Positions 16,623-26,355 are shown, counted from the first letter of the stretch. The stretch: 64,000 nt of DNA from Muribaculaceae bacterium (GCA_023666425.1 JAMPCA010000001.1:369764-433763); one strand, 5' to 3'. A program made the numbers and translations. The notes: generated by a model from the sequence alone, not told the origin.

Positions 16623-19211
16623 ATGGAAAAACTGTTTTTGGAGGCAGTCTGGGTATCACTGGTCTGTGGTTTGGGGATTGTTCTGGTGTTTGCGGTGTCG
16701 CCTTTGCTTCGGAAGAGGAATACGGTGTTTTGGCGGTATTGTCTGTGGATGCTGTTTGCGGTGCGGCTGGTTCTGCCGTTTAACCTTTCGCTTCCCGGGA
16801 GGGCAGTTGTGCTTTCCTTTCCGGTCTGGGAGGCGGCAAAAGAGGCGGAGACAAGAGTTTTGCCAGATGACTGGCTGGGAAATGGTTATGGAGAGGACAG
16901 GGGAGCAGATTTCGGGAAGGGAGAGCGCGGAAGAGAAGAAAATATCTCAATGGCTGATTTTTTAGGAGAAACGACGGATGTAAAAAACGAAAACGGCAGA
17001 ATGGAACAGGAGGAAAACAAGGCGGCGATACCTGTGGAGGAAAACAGTGCAGCGGGAAAGGCGGACAATCAAAATGACGTAGTGAAGAATATGAAAGCCG
17101 TTACCACAGACCGCGTAGTTGAATGGGCAGCCGCCGTATGGGCGGCCGCTGTAATTGTTCTTTTGGTCTGGCAGCTCGTCTGCTATGCGGTTTTTTGCCG
17201 GAAAATAAAAAGGACAAGGGTGTTTTTGGCGCTTAAAGAAAATCTTCCGGTTTACACTTCCAGCGCCGTTTCATCCCCCATGCTGGCAGGCATTTGCAGA
17301 CCGCAGATCCTGCTTCCGGATTCTTTTTGCACGCAGTGTGAACAAGAGCAGCTGGACTTTATTTTGGAGCATGAATATACGCACTACAAAAGAAAAGATC
17401 TTTTGGTAAAGATGCTGCTGAGTCTGGCCTGGACAATCCACTGGTTCAATCCGCTGGTGTTTTGGATGATGCGGCAGGCGGCACAGGACATGGAGCTTTT
17501 ATGCGACAGCCGGGTCACGAAGGGTTTTTCCAGAGAAGAAAAGAGATTGTATGGAGAGACGCTGCTTGGCTGTGCGTCGGCGGAAAAAAGACGGACGGCA
17601 ATTTTTTGTACCAGCGAGTTTTCAAAGGATGCGCGGTCATTAAAGGTGCGGTTTGCAAATCTTTTTTCGCAGGAAGGGAAAAGGAAGGGGATTTTTGCTG
17701 CCGTGCTGGGTGGAATCCTTTTGGCGGTGATAAGTCTGTTTGCCGCATTTGGCACATCGGAACGGGATACGGGAAAACCGGCTGCTGTATCAGGAAAGCC
17801 GGGCGCAGGAGCGGATTATGGAGAAGATACACAGAAGGAAGCACTGGCGGATATGGCAGTTTCAGAAAATGTGCTGGAGGAGAAGCGTTCCCTGCTTTTG
17901 GGATTTCCGGCAGGGCTGATAGCAGAGGCAGAATACGGCGCCGTATTTCCAAGGCTGGTTTACGCTTCGGATCAACGGGCGGTGCTTTACGATTACTGGG
18001 GGCTTCTGGTTTATGATATCGGAAACCAGAGGATAGAGCAGATTCTGGATTTAAAGGCTGTGGATTTAAACCATATGCAGGGAGAGCGGGTGACGCATGT
18101 CGAGGTATCGGCGGACGGCGCGCAGATTTTACTTTACAATGAGCCGGATACAAAAGAGAGGTTTGTCTATTACATAGATGATAAGAGGCTGGAATATTCG
18201 GATCTGGATTCCTTTGCAGAAAACCATTATGACGGGCTTCTTGAGCGGGAAGGGCAGGCATATGCCATTACGGAAAGTGGTGCAGAGGTTTCTTTGTCTG
18301 CAGATTCCCTGCTGACAGCGGACGGGGACACTTATCATCCGGAGGATGTGCAGGGGCTTTCCCTGATTGTGAGCGGTCCGGACTGGGGAGAGTGCGGGGT
18401 CTGCCCGCTTTTCATGGAATATTTTGAAGATCAGCAGGAAGTGCTTTTTCCGCATCTGGACTGGAGCGATTTTGGCAGGGTCACGGGGAAAAAATTTCTC
18501 CATGAGGACGAGGACGGCTGGCGCTATTATCTGGAGGAGGACGAGGGAAGGGAGAGTGGGCTCTGGGAAATCGGGGCGCCTTTCGAGCCGTTGCTTTTGA
18601 CCCGGTATCAGGACGGGCAGAGGCAGGTTTTGGAGGATTTGATCTATCAGGAGGCGTATCAGGAATGTCCGGTGCTGTTTGTGGCGGGGCGGATTGTCTA
18701 CAAGGCAGCAAAAACAGCGGACGTCGTCGCCATAAAATCTCCCTCGCTGGTCAGCATTTCTGCAGATGGCAGTGACAGGAGGATTGCGGACGATATCCCT
18801 TACGGCGTATTTGACAATCTTTGTGAAGACGGCGGCTGGCTCTATTATCTGGGCTGGAGCAATGACGGCCGGCTGCCCAGACCATTGTGCCGCATATCGC
18901 CGGATTTCAGCAGCGGCTCGCAGCCTGCGGGGGAGCTGCCGGGGTATTTGTGCGGCGTCATGGATGGGTATGTCTACTATCTTGCCGGAACGCAGAAGGA
19001 GCCAGGAATCTGGAAGAAAAACCTCGCAACCGGGGAAGAACAGATTTATGACAAATGGGGGCTGGCAGCGGAAGATATTCTGTTCTTTCGAAGCAGAGAG
19101 CAGACATTTTTGTCCGGAACCCTTCACGATACAGAAACGCCGGGATGCAGGATTTTGTTTCAGACGGATTATGACAAAGGAATCTGCAGCAATCAAGTGG
19201 AATTTCGGTAA
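16623..19211 (+). CDS. M56-family (BlaR1/MecR1-type) membrane metalloprotease with long C-terminal sensor
   Basis: 862 residues. The N-terminal 380 form the M56 core: several transmembrane segments, zinc motif HEYTH in LEHEYTHYKRKDLL, and LLCDSRVTKG, all typical of BlaR1 family anti-repressors. A membrane helix (about 358-378, GIFAAVLGGILLAVISLFAAF) ends the protease part. The remaining roughly 480 extracellular residues are not a penicillin-binding domain. They look like repeated beta strands with YY, DG and GxW patterns (WLYYLGWSNDGRL, YVYYLAGTQKEPG), resembling DUF5050-type propellers. It should sense an unknown extracellular cue and inactivate the adjacent repressor. Confidence 0.85.
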   Translation: MEKLFLEAVWVSLVCGLGIVLVFAVSPLLRKRNTVFWRYCLWMLFAVRLVLPFNLSLPGRAVVLSFPVWEAAKEAETRVLPDDWLGNGYGEDRGADFGKGERGREENISMADFLGETTDVKNENGRMEQEENKAAIPVEENSAAGKADNQNDVVKNMKAVTTDRVVEWAAAVWAAAVIVLLVWQLVCYAVFCRKIKRTRVFLALKENLPVYTSSAVSSPMLAGICRPQILLPDSFCTQCEQEQLDFILEHEYTHYKRKDLLVKMLLSLAWTIHWFNPLVFWMMRQAAQDMELLCDSRVTKGFSREEKRLYGETLLGCASAEKRRTAIFCTSEFSKDARSLKVRFANLFSQEGKRKGIFAAVLGGILLAVISLFAAFGTSERDTGKPAAVSGKPGAGADYGEDTQKEALADMAVSENVLEEKRSLLLGFPAGLIAEAEYGAVFPRLVYASDQRAVLYDYWGLLVYDIGNQRIEQILDLKAVDLNHMQGERVTHVEVSADGAQILLYNEPDTKERFVYYIDDKRLEYSDLDSFAENHYDGLLEREGQAYAITESGAEVSLSADSLLTADGDTYHPEDVQGLSLIVSGPDWGECGVCPLFMEYFEDQQEVLFPHLDWSDFGRVTGKKFLHEDEDGWRYYLEEDEGRESGLWEIGAPFEPLLLTRYQDGQRQVLEDLIYQEAYQECPVLFVAGRIVYKAAKTADVVAIKSPSLVSISADGSDRRIADDIPYGVFDNLCEDGGWLYYLGWSNDGRLPRPLCRISPDFSSGSQPAGELPGYLCGVMDGYVYYLAGTQKEPGIWKKNLATGEEQIYDKWGLAAEDILFFRSREQTFLSGTLHDTETPGCRILFQTDYDKGICSNQVEFR

Positions 19212-19266
19212 TGCTATTGTCAAGGAGGGCGGTTTTTCATATAATAATGAAAAAGGGATGAAAACC

Positions 19267-19839
19267 ATGAAAGAAGCCCAAAATATCGAGAGGGAAGCGG
19301 GAGGCCTTGTGGCGGCCTGCGAATTTTCCGGGATCCGGCCTGCGATGGCAGAGCTGCCCTATCCAAAGCTGCAGGTCTGTGGGCAGAATCCGGCATATGC
19401 CGGTCTGCTGAGTATCGACTATTGCGGCCCGGTCTCGGAGCTGTCCGCCATTACGCAGTATATCAATAATGAGACGAGGCTTTCCTGCGGGTGCTGTCCG
19501 ATGGCAAAAACGCTTCTTGGCATCGCCATGGCGGAGATGATGCATCTGCAGAAGCTTGGCCAGCTCATCGTGCTGCTGGGGGGATGCCCGGATTATGTGG
19601 CGAGACAGCAGAACGGGAACGCGCGCATGTGGACGCCGGAATACTTAAAGCTTCCGGCCAAAGCCGAGATTATGCTGCGCACAGACATTGAGGCGGAGAA
19701 GAGCGCGATCAACCAGTACCGGATGCACATGCGCATGATAAGGGACGAACATGTCAACGCAGTGCTCGCCCGCATCATCATTGATGAGGAGTATCATATC
19801 ATGCTTCTGAAATCCATGCTGCGGGATTTGCTAAAATAA
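19267..19839 (+). CDS. Ferritin-like di-iron protein
   Basis: 190-residue protein with the four-helix di-iron ligand pattern: Glu in SELSAITQYIN, ExxH in EMMH, Glu in IEAEKSAINQY, and ExxH in DEEYH. This matches ferritin-like/rubrerythrin-fold proteins; there is no rubredoxin domain. A Cys-rich turn (LSCGCCPM) lies between the first two helices and is unusual. The chosen ATG is 9 bases after AAAAGGG; an ATG at 19258 is also in frame. A role in oxidative stress or iron handling is plausible but untested. Confidence 0.7.
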   Translation: MKEAQNIEREAGGLVAACEFSGIRPAMAELPYPKLQVCGQNPAYAGLLSIDYCGPVSELSAITQYINNETRLSCGCCPMAKTLLGIAMAEMMHLQKLGQLIVLLGGCPDYVARQQNGNARMWTPEYLKLPAKAEIMLRTDIEAEKSAINQYRMHMRMIRDEHVNAVLARIIIDEEYHIMLLKSMLRDLLK

Positions 19840-19864
19840 AGCTAAAAAAAGTTAAAAAACCATC

Positions 19865-19893
19865 TTCACAAATTAAATTAGTTGGTATATACT
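19865..19893 (+). promoter_or_regulatory. Promoter of the phosphohexomutase gene
   Basis: TTCACA (one mismatch to consensus) and TATACT are 17 bases apart, giving initiation near 19900 and a short leader before AAAAGGAGAGG. GCTAAAA half-site-like sequences at 19830-19850 resemble the lacI operator core but are weak. Confidence 0.55.
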
Positions 19894-19932
19894 ATAGCTA
19901 TCTAAAAAACCGCATAAAAAGGAGAGGTAGCT

Positions 19933-21657
19933 ATGAATTACAAAACGGAATACGAGAAGTGGTGCACGGACAGTTATTTTGATGAGCAGACGCAGGCGGA
20001 GCTTAAGGGAATTACCGACGAGGCGGAAATAGAGGACCGCTTTTACCGCCAGCTGGAGTTCGGTACCGGAGGGCTGAGAGGCGTCATCGGGGCGGGCACG
20101 AACCGCATGAATATCTATACCGTGCGCAAGGCGACCCAGGGGCTTGCAAACTACATTAAGAGTCAGAACGGGCAGGATAAGGGCGTGGCGATCGCCTGCG
20201 ATTCCAGAATCATGTCGCCGGAATTTGCAGACGAGGCCGCGCTGTGCTTAAACGCGAATGGCATCAGAGCCTATGTGTTTGAGAGCCTGCGCCCCACGCC
20301 CGAGCTGTCCTTCGCAGTGCGCAGGCTTGGCTGTATCGCGGGCATTGTGATTACGGCCAGCCACAATCCGAGGGAGTACAACGGCTACAAGGTCTACTGG
20401 GAGGATGGCGCCCAGATCACGCCGCCCCACGACAAGAACATTCTGGCGGAGGTGGCGGCAGTCACCGAGTTTTCCGAGGTGAAGACCATGGAAAAGGATA
20501 AGGCTGTGGAGGCCGGGCTCTATCAGGTGATTGGAAAGGAAATCGACGACGGGTACATGGAAGAGCTGAAAAAGCAGTCCATTCACCCGGAAATCATAAA
20601 AGAGATGTCGGGAGATATCAAAATCGTGTACACGCCGCTGCATGGAACCGGGAATCTTCCGGTGCGCCGGGTATTAAAGGAGCTGGGCTTTACACAGGTC
20701 TATGTGGTGCCGGAGCAGGAGAAGCCCGACGGCACGTTTCCCACCGTGTCCTACCCCAACCCGGAATCCCCGAAGGCCTTTGCGCTGGCGCTTAAGCTGG
20801 CGAAGGAGGTGGATGCAGATATCGTTCTGGCCACAGACCCGGATGCAGACCGCCTCGGCGTGTACTGTAAGGATACAAAGACCGGAGAATATGTATCCTT
20901 CACCGGAAACATGTCCGGTATGCTGATCGCGGAGTACATATTGCGGGAGAGAAAGGCGGCCGGCACACTCCCGGAGAACGGGGCGTTAGTGGAGACGATC
21001 GTGACTACGGATATGGCGAAAGCCATCGCGGCAGAGTACGGGGTAAAACTGATCGAGGTGCTCACGGGCTTTAAGTATATCGGGGAGCAGATTAAGCTGT
21101 TTGAGCAGCAGAAGAGCTATGCGTATGTATTTGGTCTGGAAGAGAGCTACGGCTGTCTGGCGGGAACCTACGCGAGGGACAAGGATGCCTGCGTGGCTGT
21201 GATGATGCTCTGCGAGGTTGCCTCATGGTGCAAAAAGCACGGCAAGACCTTGTGGTCTGCCATGCTGGATATGTATAAGAAGTACGGCTATTACAAGGAA
21301 GGGCTGGAGACGCTGACCTTAAAGGGCATCGACGGCGCGGACAGGATTTTGCAGATTATGAACCACTACAGGGAGTGCCCGCCAAAGGAGCTGGGCGGCT
21401 GCAAGGTGCTGGCAGTGCGGGATTACAAGGCGGGCACGAGGACGGATCTGACCACCGGGGAGGTGGCGCCCAGCGGTCTGCCGGAGTCCAACGTGCTCTA
21501 CTATGAACTGTCGAACAATTCCTGGTGCTGTGTGCGTCCCTCCGGCACGGAGCCGAAGATCAAATACTATTTTGGCGTGAAGGGAGATTCCCTCGCAGAC
21601 GCAGAGGGGAAATTAAAGAAATTAAATCAGGATATGATGTCGATAACGGAACAGTAA
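19933..21657 (+). CDS. Phosphoglucomutase/phosphomannomutase
   Basis: 574-residue alpha-D-phosphohexomutase interconverting hexose-1-P and hexose-6-P. The phosphoserine loop is ITASHNPREYNGYK, the magnesium loop is DPDADRLGV, the sugar loop is GLEESYG and the phosphate loop is RPSGTEPKIKYYF. Length matches the long bacterial PGM type. Position at the head of a mannooligosaccharide region suggests it converts the mannose-1-P released by the GH130 phosphorylases to mannose-6-P for ManA. It may also serve glucose phosphates, and sugar specificity cannot be read from the sequence. Confidence 0.92.
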   Translation: MNYKTEYEKWCTDSYFDEQTQAELKGITDEAEIEDRFYRQLEFGTGGLRGVIGAGTNRMNIYTVRKATQGLANYIKSQNGQDKGVAIACDSRIMSPEFADEAALCLNANGIRAYVFESLRPTPELSFAVRRLGCIAGIVITASHNPREYNGYKVYWEDGAQITPPHDKNILAEVAAVTEFSEVKTMEKDKAVEAGLYQVIGKEIDDGYMEELKKQSIHPEIIKEMSGDIKIVYTPLHGTGNLPVRRVLKELGFTQVYVVPEQEKPDGTFPTVSYPNPESPKAFALALKLAKEVDADIVLATDPDADRLGVYCKDTKTGEYVSFTGNMSGMLIAEYILRERKAAGTLPENGALVETIVTTDMAKAIAAEYGVKLIEVLTGFKYIGEQIKLFEQQKSYAYVFGLEESYGCLAGTYARDKDACVAVMMLCEVASWCKKHGKTLWSAMLDMYKKYGYYKEGLETLTLKGIDGADRILQIMNHYRECPPKELGGCKVLAVRDYKAGTRTDLTTGEVAPSGLPESNVLYYELSNNSWCCVRPSGTEPKIKYYFGVKGDSLADAEGKLKKLNQDMMSITEQ

Positions 21658-21688
21658 TTAAATGAACACATAAGGAAAGGAATGCCGC

Positions 21689-22429
21689 ATGAGAGAACAA
21701 AAGTCTGTACATCCAAAGACAGCAAAGCTTGACGAGGCCTCCGCACTCGTGAAAAAAGAAGAGGAGAGAACGGAACGCCAGAAGCTGTCTGAAATGAACA
21801 GAAAGCAAAAACTGGATTATATATTTGAATACTATGGTCTGACCATTGCTGCCGTCGTGCTTCTCGTGTTTGCGGCTTCCTTTTTACTTGTGCATTTTCT
21901 CACGAATAAAGAGACGGCATTCTCTGTGGTGGCGGTGAATGCCACGGAGCATTCTGCGACCGTGGCGAACGAGGAGAGCCATTACGCCTCCCTTTTGTCT
22001 TCCTGCGGCATTGACCCGGAGAGCGTGCGGGTGAACATCAGCAGCGACATCGGGGTGTCCCCGGATCCGAACGACAGTGCCAGCGAGGGGAATGTGCAGA
22101 CGATTCAGACATGGTTCATGGCGGGAGCGGTGGATGCGTTCTTTGCGGACGAGGATTTTTTCTACAGTCTCGCGGAGTTTGATTACTTTTCGGATCTCTC
22201 GGACTATCTGCCCGAAGAGGTGCTGTCTGCGCAGGAGGACAATATCGTGTACGCGAAGAGCGTGGAGACGGAAGCGGTCTATCCCGCGGGCGTCCGCCTT
22301 TCGGCGGACAACGCGTGGCTTGCGGACAGCGGCTGGTACGCCGATGGCGCGGTGCTTGGCATTGCGGAGGGCGCGGCGCATAAGGATGTTGCGGCCGCCT
22401 TTATTCTGGAGGTGCTGGAAGAAAAATAA
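21689..22429 (+). CDS. Membrane-anchored protein of unknown function
   Basis: 246 residues: a charged coiled-coil-like cytosolic N-terminus (to about residue 48), one membrane helix (TIAAVVLLVFAASFLLVHFL), then an acidic extracytoplasmic domain rich in Asp, Glu, Ser and Ala. The tail (DVAAAFILEVLEEK) and overall chemistry recall periplasmic-binding-like lipoproteins, but no lipobox or named motif is present. It sits between the mutase and the GH36 gene, 15 bases before the latter, so it is probably cotranscribed. Function unknown. Confidence 0.6.
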   Translation: MREQKSVHPKTAKLDEASALVKKEEERTERQKLSEMNRKQKLDYIFEYYGLTIAAVVLLVFAASFLLVHFLTNKETAFSVVAVNATEHSATVANEESHYASLLSSCGIDPESVRVNISSDIGVSPDPNDSASEGNVQTIQTWFMAGAVDAFFADEDFFYSLAEFDYFSDLSDYLPEEVLSAQEDNIVYAKSVETEAVYPAGVRLSADNAWLADSGWYADGAVLGIAEGAAHKDVAAAFILEVLEEK

Positions 22430-22444
22430 GGGAGATTTAATTAA

Positions 22445-24631
22445 ATGGGGATTAAATATTATAAAGAAACCAGAACTTTTCACCTGGATACGGCAAATAC
22501 CAGCTATCTGCTTGCGATCGTGGACGGGGAGGGATTTTTGGGTCATATCTATTACGGGAAGCGGCTGCGCCCGCAGGATGCGCTAAGTCTTTTGCGCGTG
22601 GACGAGCCGCCCTTTGTGCCCGGCGTCAATGCCAGGGAGCGCGCCTCTTTTCTGGACTCTTTTCCCACGGAGTATTCCGGCAACGGGGTCGGGGATTACC
22701 GGGAGAGCTGTATTGCGGTGCGCACGGCACAGGGATTCTCTGCGGTGATGCCGCTGTTTGATTCCTACGAGATATTAGACGAAAAGCCCGCGCTGCCGGG
22801 GCTGCCCGCTTCCTTTGCGGGCGATGAGCCGGTACAGACGCTGGTGCTCCACTGTGTGGACAAGTACCTGCGCCTGCGGGTAGACCTTCTGTATTCGGTC
22901 TTTGCGCGGGAGGATATCATTACGAGGAGCGTGCAGGTGCACAACGATGGGGAGCCCCTGACGCTGACAAAACTGATGTCGGCCTGCATAGATATGGAAG
23001 ATGCGGACTTTGAGATGCTGACGCTGCACGGCTCATGGGCGCGGGAGCGGCAGATACAGAGACGGGCGCTGGGCTATGGCAGGCAGGGCGTCAGCTCGGG
23101 AAGGGGGGAGAGCTCCCATCAGGAGCATCCCTTCATGGCATGGCTTGCGCCGGGCACAGACCAGACGAGGGGCGAAGTCTACGCCATGCATTTTGTCTAT
23201 TCCGGCAACTTTCTCGCCCAGATCGAGAAGACACAGCACGATATGATCCGCGCGGTGCTCGGCATACACCCGGAGGATTTCGCGTGGTATCTGGAGACGG
23301 GGGAGTCCTTTATCTCCCCGGAGGCCGTGCTGACCTACTCGGATGAGGGGCTGGGGAAGATGACAAGAAGCTTCCACGATTTTTACCGCAGCCATATGAT
23401 GCGAAGCAGCTATACGCATAAGAAAAGGCCAATTCTTATCAACAACTGGGAGGCGACCTACTTCGATTTTGACACGGACAAGCTTCTGGCAATCGCAAAG
23501 CAGGCGGCGGCGTCGGGCATCGAGATGCTGGTCATGGACGACGGCTGGTTTGGCCACCGCCAGAGCGACGATTCCAGCCTCGGGGACTGGTATGTGAACG
23601 AGGAGAAGCTCCCCGGAGGTCTTGCGTATCTGGTGGAACAGGTCAATGCGCTGGGGCTGAAGTTCGGGATCTGGATCGAGCCGGAGATGATATCCCCGGA
23701 CTCGAAGCTCTATGAGGCGCACAGTGACTGGGCGCTGGCCGTGCCGGGGCGTCCGGCGGCTCTCTCCCGCTGTCAGTATGTGCTGGACTTCGGGCGGAAG
23801 GACGTGCGGGATTACATCTATGAGAACATTTCCGCCGTGTTAAGGAGCGCAAATATCGAGTATGTGAAATGGGATATGAACCGCCAGCTCTCGGATCTGG
23901 GAAGCTTTGCCCTTCCGCCGGAGAGGCAGGGGGAAATCTGCCACCGCTATGTGCTCGGCGTGTATGAGATGCAGGAGCGTCTGGTGCGGGAGTTTCCACA
24001 TATTCTGCTGGAAAACTGTTCGGGGGGCGGCGCACGCTTCGACCCGGGTATGCTGTATTACAGCCCGCAGATCTGGTGTTCCGACGACACGGACGCGATT
24101 GAGCGGCTGTCGATTCAGGAGGGCACCGCGCTCGTCTATCCGCTGTCCGCCATGGGGGCGCATGTGTCGGCGTGCCCGAACCACACAGTGGGGCGCATCA
24201 CGCCCTTTGAGACGCGGGGACATGTGGCGCTCGCCGGAACCTTCGGCTACGAGCTGGACATCACGGCGCTCACGAAAGAAGAGCTTGCCATGATACCGGA
24301 GCAGGTGGCCATGTACCATAAATACAACGATCTGGTGCGCACCGGCGATTACTACCGGATCGCCTCCTACCATGACAACCACACCCATGACTGTTATATG
24401 GTCGTGTCCGCAGACCGCTCGGAGGCGCTGGTCACCTTTGTGCAGGTCATGGGAGAGCCGAACCGCAGGAGCCGCAGGATTCGCCTGCAGGGACTCGATC
24501 CCATGCGGGACTACAGGATAGAAGACAGCGGCAGGGTCTGCGGCGGCGATCTGCTGATGCAGGCGGGACTTGTGGTTGAGCGTCCATGGGGAGATTTTTG
24601 CAGCAGGCTGTATCATCTGTGTGCAGTCTGA
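22445..24631 (+). CDS. GH36 alpha-galactosidase
   Basis: 728-residue cytoplasmic alpha-galactosidase, without signal peptide. The GH36 core contains INNWEATYFDFD and MDDGWFGHR. The nucleophile Asp is in VKWDMNR and the acid/base Asp in WCSDDTDAIERL. The N-terminal beta-supersandwich and C-terminal beta domain are in the expected places and the length fits the family. In this locus it would strip alpha-1,6-galactose from imported galactomannan or galactoglucomannan oligosaccharides. AGGGAG lies about 9 bases before the ATG. Raffinose-type sugars are an alternative substrate. Confidence 0.93.
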   Translation: MGIKYYKETRTFHLDTANTSYLLAIVDGEGFLGHIYYGKRLRPQDALSLLRVDEPPFVPGVNARERASFLDSFPTEYSGNGVGDYRESCIAVRTAQGFSAVMPLFDSYEILDEKPALPGLPASFAGDEPVQTLVLHCVDKYLRLRVDLLYSVFAREDIITRSVQVHNDGEPLTLTKLMSACIDMEDADFEMLTLHGSWARERQIQRRALGYGRQGVSSGRGESSHQEHPFMAWLAPGTDQTRGEVYAMHFVYSGNFLAQIEKTQHDMIRAVLGIHPEDFAWYLETGESFISPEAVLTYSDEGLGKMTRSFHDFYRSHMMRSSYTHKKRPILINNWEATYFDFDTDKLLAIAKQAAASGIEMLVMDDGWFGHRQSDDSSLGDWYVNEEKLPGGLAYLVEQVNALGLKFGIWIEPEMISPDSKLYEAHSDWALAVPGRPAALSRCQYVLDFGRKDVRDYIYENISAVLRSANIEYVKWDMNRQLSDLGSFALPPERQGEICHRYVLGVYEMQERLVREFPHILLENCSGGGARFDPGMLYYSPQIWCSDDTDAIERLSIQEGTALVYPLSAMGAHVSACPNHTVGRITPFETRGHVALAGTFGYELDITALTKEELAMIPEQVAMYHKYNDLVRTGDYYRIASYHDNHTHDCYMVVSADRSEALVTFVQVMGEPNRRSRRIRLQGLDPMRDYRIEDSGRVCGGDLLMQAGLVVERPWGDFCSRLYHLCAV

Positions 24632-24648
24632 CAGAGAAAGGACGGGCT

Positions 24649-25275
24649 ATGAATTCAGAAAAAAACCGCGGTGTGAAAAAACTTACGGACAATCCGTTTC
24701 TAAATTTATACGAGATCGATGCGAGAACCCGTTCGGGGAAGCCGTTCTGCTACTATTTTGCCTCCCGGAAGAAGGAGGAGGGGCTTAAGCTCCATACCCA
24801 TTCGGAGAAAGCGGAGGGGATGGCGATTTTTGCCATCACAGAAGATACGCCCCACCGTCTCATCATGCTAAGGCAGTACCGCTATCCGATGGACGAGTAC
24901 CTCTACGAGCTCCCGGCGGGGCTGATCGAAGAGGGGGAGAGCGACGAGGAGGCGGCCGTGCGGGAGATGAAGGAGGAGACGGGGCTTGACCTGCGCGTGT
25001 ATCACGGGGGCGCGCCGGAGCTGCGGCGGGGTTTTTATCTGGCGCAGGGAATTTCCGATGAGCTGGTCAGCACCGTTTACGGCTATGCCGCAGGCAGCGT
25101 GAACCAGAGACTGATGGAGGACACGGAGGATATCGGGGTCTGTTATGTGGACAGGGCGGAGGCTCTTCGGATTCTGCAAAAGGAGAAGCTCTCGGCGAGG
25201 GCAGGCTATCTTCTGATTCAGTTTCTGCATTTGGACGAAGAAAACCCTTTCGGATTTCTGCACCTTTCGTCTTGA
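24649..25275 (+). CDS. NUDIX hydrolase, ADP-ribose pyrophosphatase-like
   Basis: 208 residues. The NUDIX box reads GLIEEGESDEEAAVREMKEETG (shown in part: REMKEETG), preceded by YELPAG. RQYRYPMDEYLYELPAG is typical of ADP-ribose/sugar-nucleotide pyrophosphatases. The start at 24649 follows AAAGGACGGGCT; upstream in-frame codons overlap the GH36 end. It is 17 bases downstream of GH36 and may be part of the same transcript. Its stop overlaps the -35 of the lacI promoter. Confidence 0.85.
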   Translation: MNSEKNRGVKKLTDNPFLNLYEIDARTRSGKPFCYYFASRKKEEGLKLHTHSEKAEGMAIFAITEDTPHRLIMLRQYRYPMDEYLYELPAGLIEEGESDEEAAVREMKEETGLDLRVYHGGAPELRRGFYLAQGISDELVSTVYGYAAGSVNQRLMEDTEDIGVCYVDRAEALRILQKEKLSARAGYLLIQFLHLDEENPFGFLHLSS

Positions 25276-25300
25276 CAAAACAGGGTGGAAAAACTAATAT
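25272..25300 (+). promoter_or_regulatory. Promoter of the lacI-type gene
   Basis: A perfect TTGACA and TAATAT are 17 bases apart, with a palindromic operator 12 bases downstream of the -10. The -35 overlaps the NUDIX stop codon. Confidence 0.75.
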
Positions 25301-25312
25301 TAAATTAAAGTA

Positions 25313-25326
25313 ATTTTAGCTAAAAT
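25313..25326. promoter_or_regulatory. LacI-family operator, perfect palindrome ATTTTAGCTAAAAT
   Basis: A 14-bp perfect palindrome lies between the -10 and the start codon of the lacI gene. Thirteen of 14 bases recur at 41703-41716 next to the chemoreceptor promoter. Related TTAGCT cores follow the -10 elements of the solute-binding-protein gene (27480-27490) and of the chemoreceptor gene (41663-41670). Confidence 0.65.
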
Positions 25327-25338
25327 GAAGGGGATAGT

Positions 25339-26355
25339 ATGGCAAAAGCGGTTAAATTAGCAGATATTGCAGAAATTGTGGGCGTCAGCACCGTCACTGT
25401 CTCGAAAGCACTTTCCGACCAGAAGGGGGTAAGCGAGGAGCTTCGGGAGAGGATTAAGCAGCTCGCGGCGGAGATGGGCTACCGGCCACCGGCAGCTGGG
25501 AGAAACCTGGAATCGCAGAAGCAGTATACAATTGGTGTTTTGATACAAGAAATTTATCTTGGAAAATATGTGGACTACTACTGGAAATTATATCAGGAAT
25601 TAACTAAAAAAGCAGTGGCGCGCGGAAGTTTTACGCTCTTGGAGATGGTGAGCCGAAAGGCTGTGCTTGCCTCAGAAATGCCGATGATGCTTAAGGAGAG
25701 CCGGGTGGACGGCATCGTGGTCGTCGGCTCCATGGAGAAGCCTTATCTGCTGCAGCTGGAGGAGCACGCGGGAGTGCCGATTGTCTATATGGACTATTAC
25801 GACAACGAGAGGCCGATCGACACGGTGATACCCAACAGCTTTTACGGCAGCTACATGCTGACAAACTATCTGTTTGACATGGGGCACCGGAAGATTGCCT
25901 ATCTCGGCACGCTCTGCGCGACGAACAGTATCACGGATCGTTATCTGGGCTACGTCAAGTCTCTGCTGGAGCACGGCGAACCCCTGCGGGGCGAGTGGGT
26001 GCTGGACGACAGGGACAGCGAGGGCACGATCGACCTGGAGAGGCTTTTGACCCTGCCGGAGCAGATGCCCACAGCCTTTGTGTGCAACTGTGATGTGACG
26101 GCCTCCTATCTGGTGAAGTATTTAACCAGGCGGGGCTACCGGGTGCCGGAGGACGTCTCGCTGGTGGGCTTCGACAATTACCTTTACCCGGGAGTCTGTG
26201 ATATCGGCATCACTACCTACGAGGTGGATATCGGCGAGATGGCGAGGCGCACCCTGCACAAGATCATCCGCAAAATCGCAAACGAAAAATATACCGCCGG
26301 AGCCTTCATTGTGGACGGCCGTCCGGTGTACAAGGATAGTGTAATCCCGATATAA
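25339..26355 (+). CDS. LacI-family transcriptional regulator
   Basis: 338 residues. The N-terminal LacI helix-turn-helix reads VKLADIAEIVGVSTVTVSKA with the hinge helix region MGYRPPAAGRNL. A periplasmic-binding-protein-1-like sensor follows (YTIGVLIQE, DGIVVVGSM, LFDMGHRKIAYLGT, VSLVGFDNY). It likely responds to a mannose or mannooligosaccharide effector and controls the surrounding catabolic genes. A perfect palindrome in its own leader suggests autoregulation. Its 3' end overlaps the 3' end of the convergent araC-type gene by 50 bases. Confidence 0.9.
   Translation: MAKAVKLADIAEIVGVSTVTVSKALSDQKGVSEELRERIKQLAAEMGYRPPAAGRNLESQKQYTIGVLIQEIYLGKYVDYYWKLYQELTKKAVARGSFTLLEMVSRKAVLASEMPMMLKESRVDGIVVVGSMEKPYLLQLEEHAGVPIVYMDYYDNERPIDTVIPNSFYGSYMLTNYLFDMGHRKIAYLGTLCATNSITDRYLGYVKSLLEHGEPLRGEWVLDDRDSEGTIDLERLLTLPEQMPTAFVCNCDVTASYLVKYLTRRGYRVPEDVSLVGFDNYLYPGVCDIGITTYEVDIGEMARRTLHKIIRKIANEKYTAGAFIVDGRPVYKDSVIPI

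Noticed and set aside
18129-19268. 379-codon frame antisense to the BlaR1-like gene
   Set aside because: No domain or ribosome site, and the plus-strand gene is continuous with a conserved protease core.
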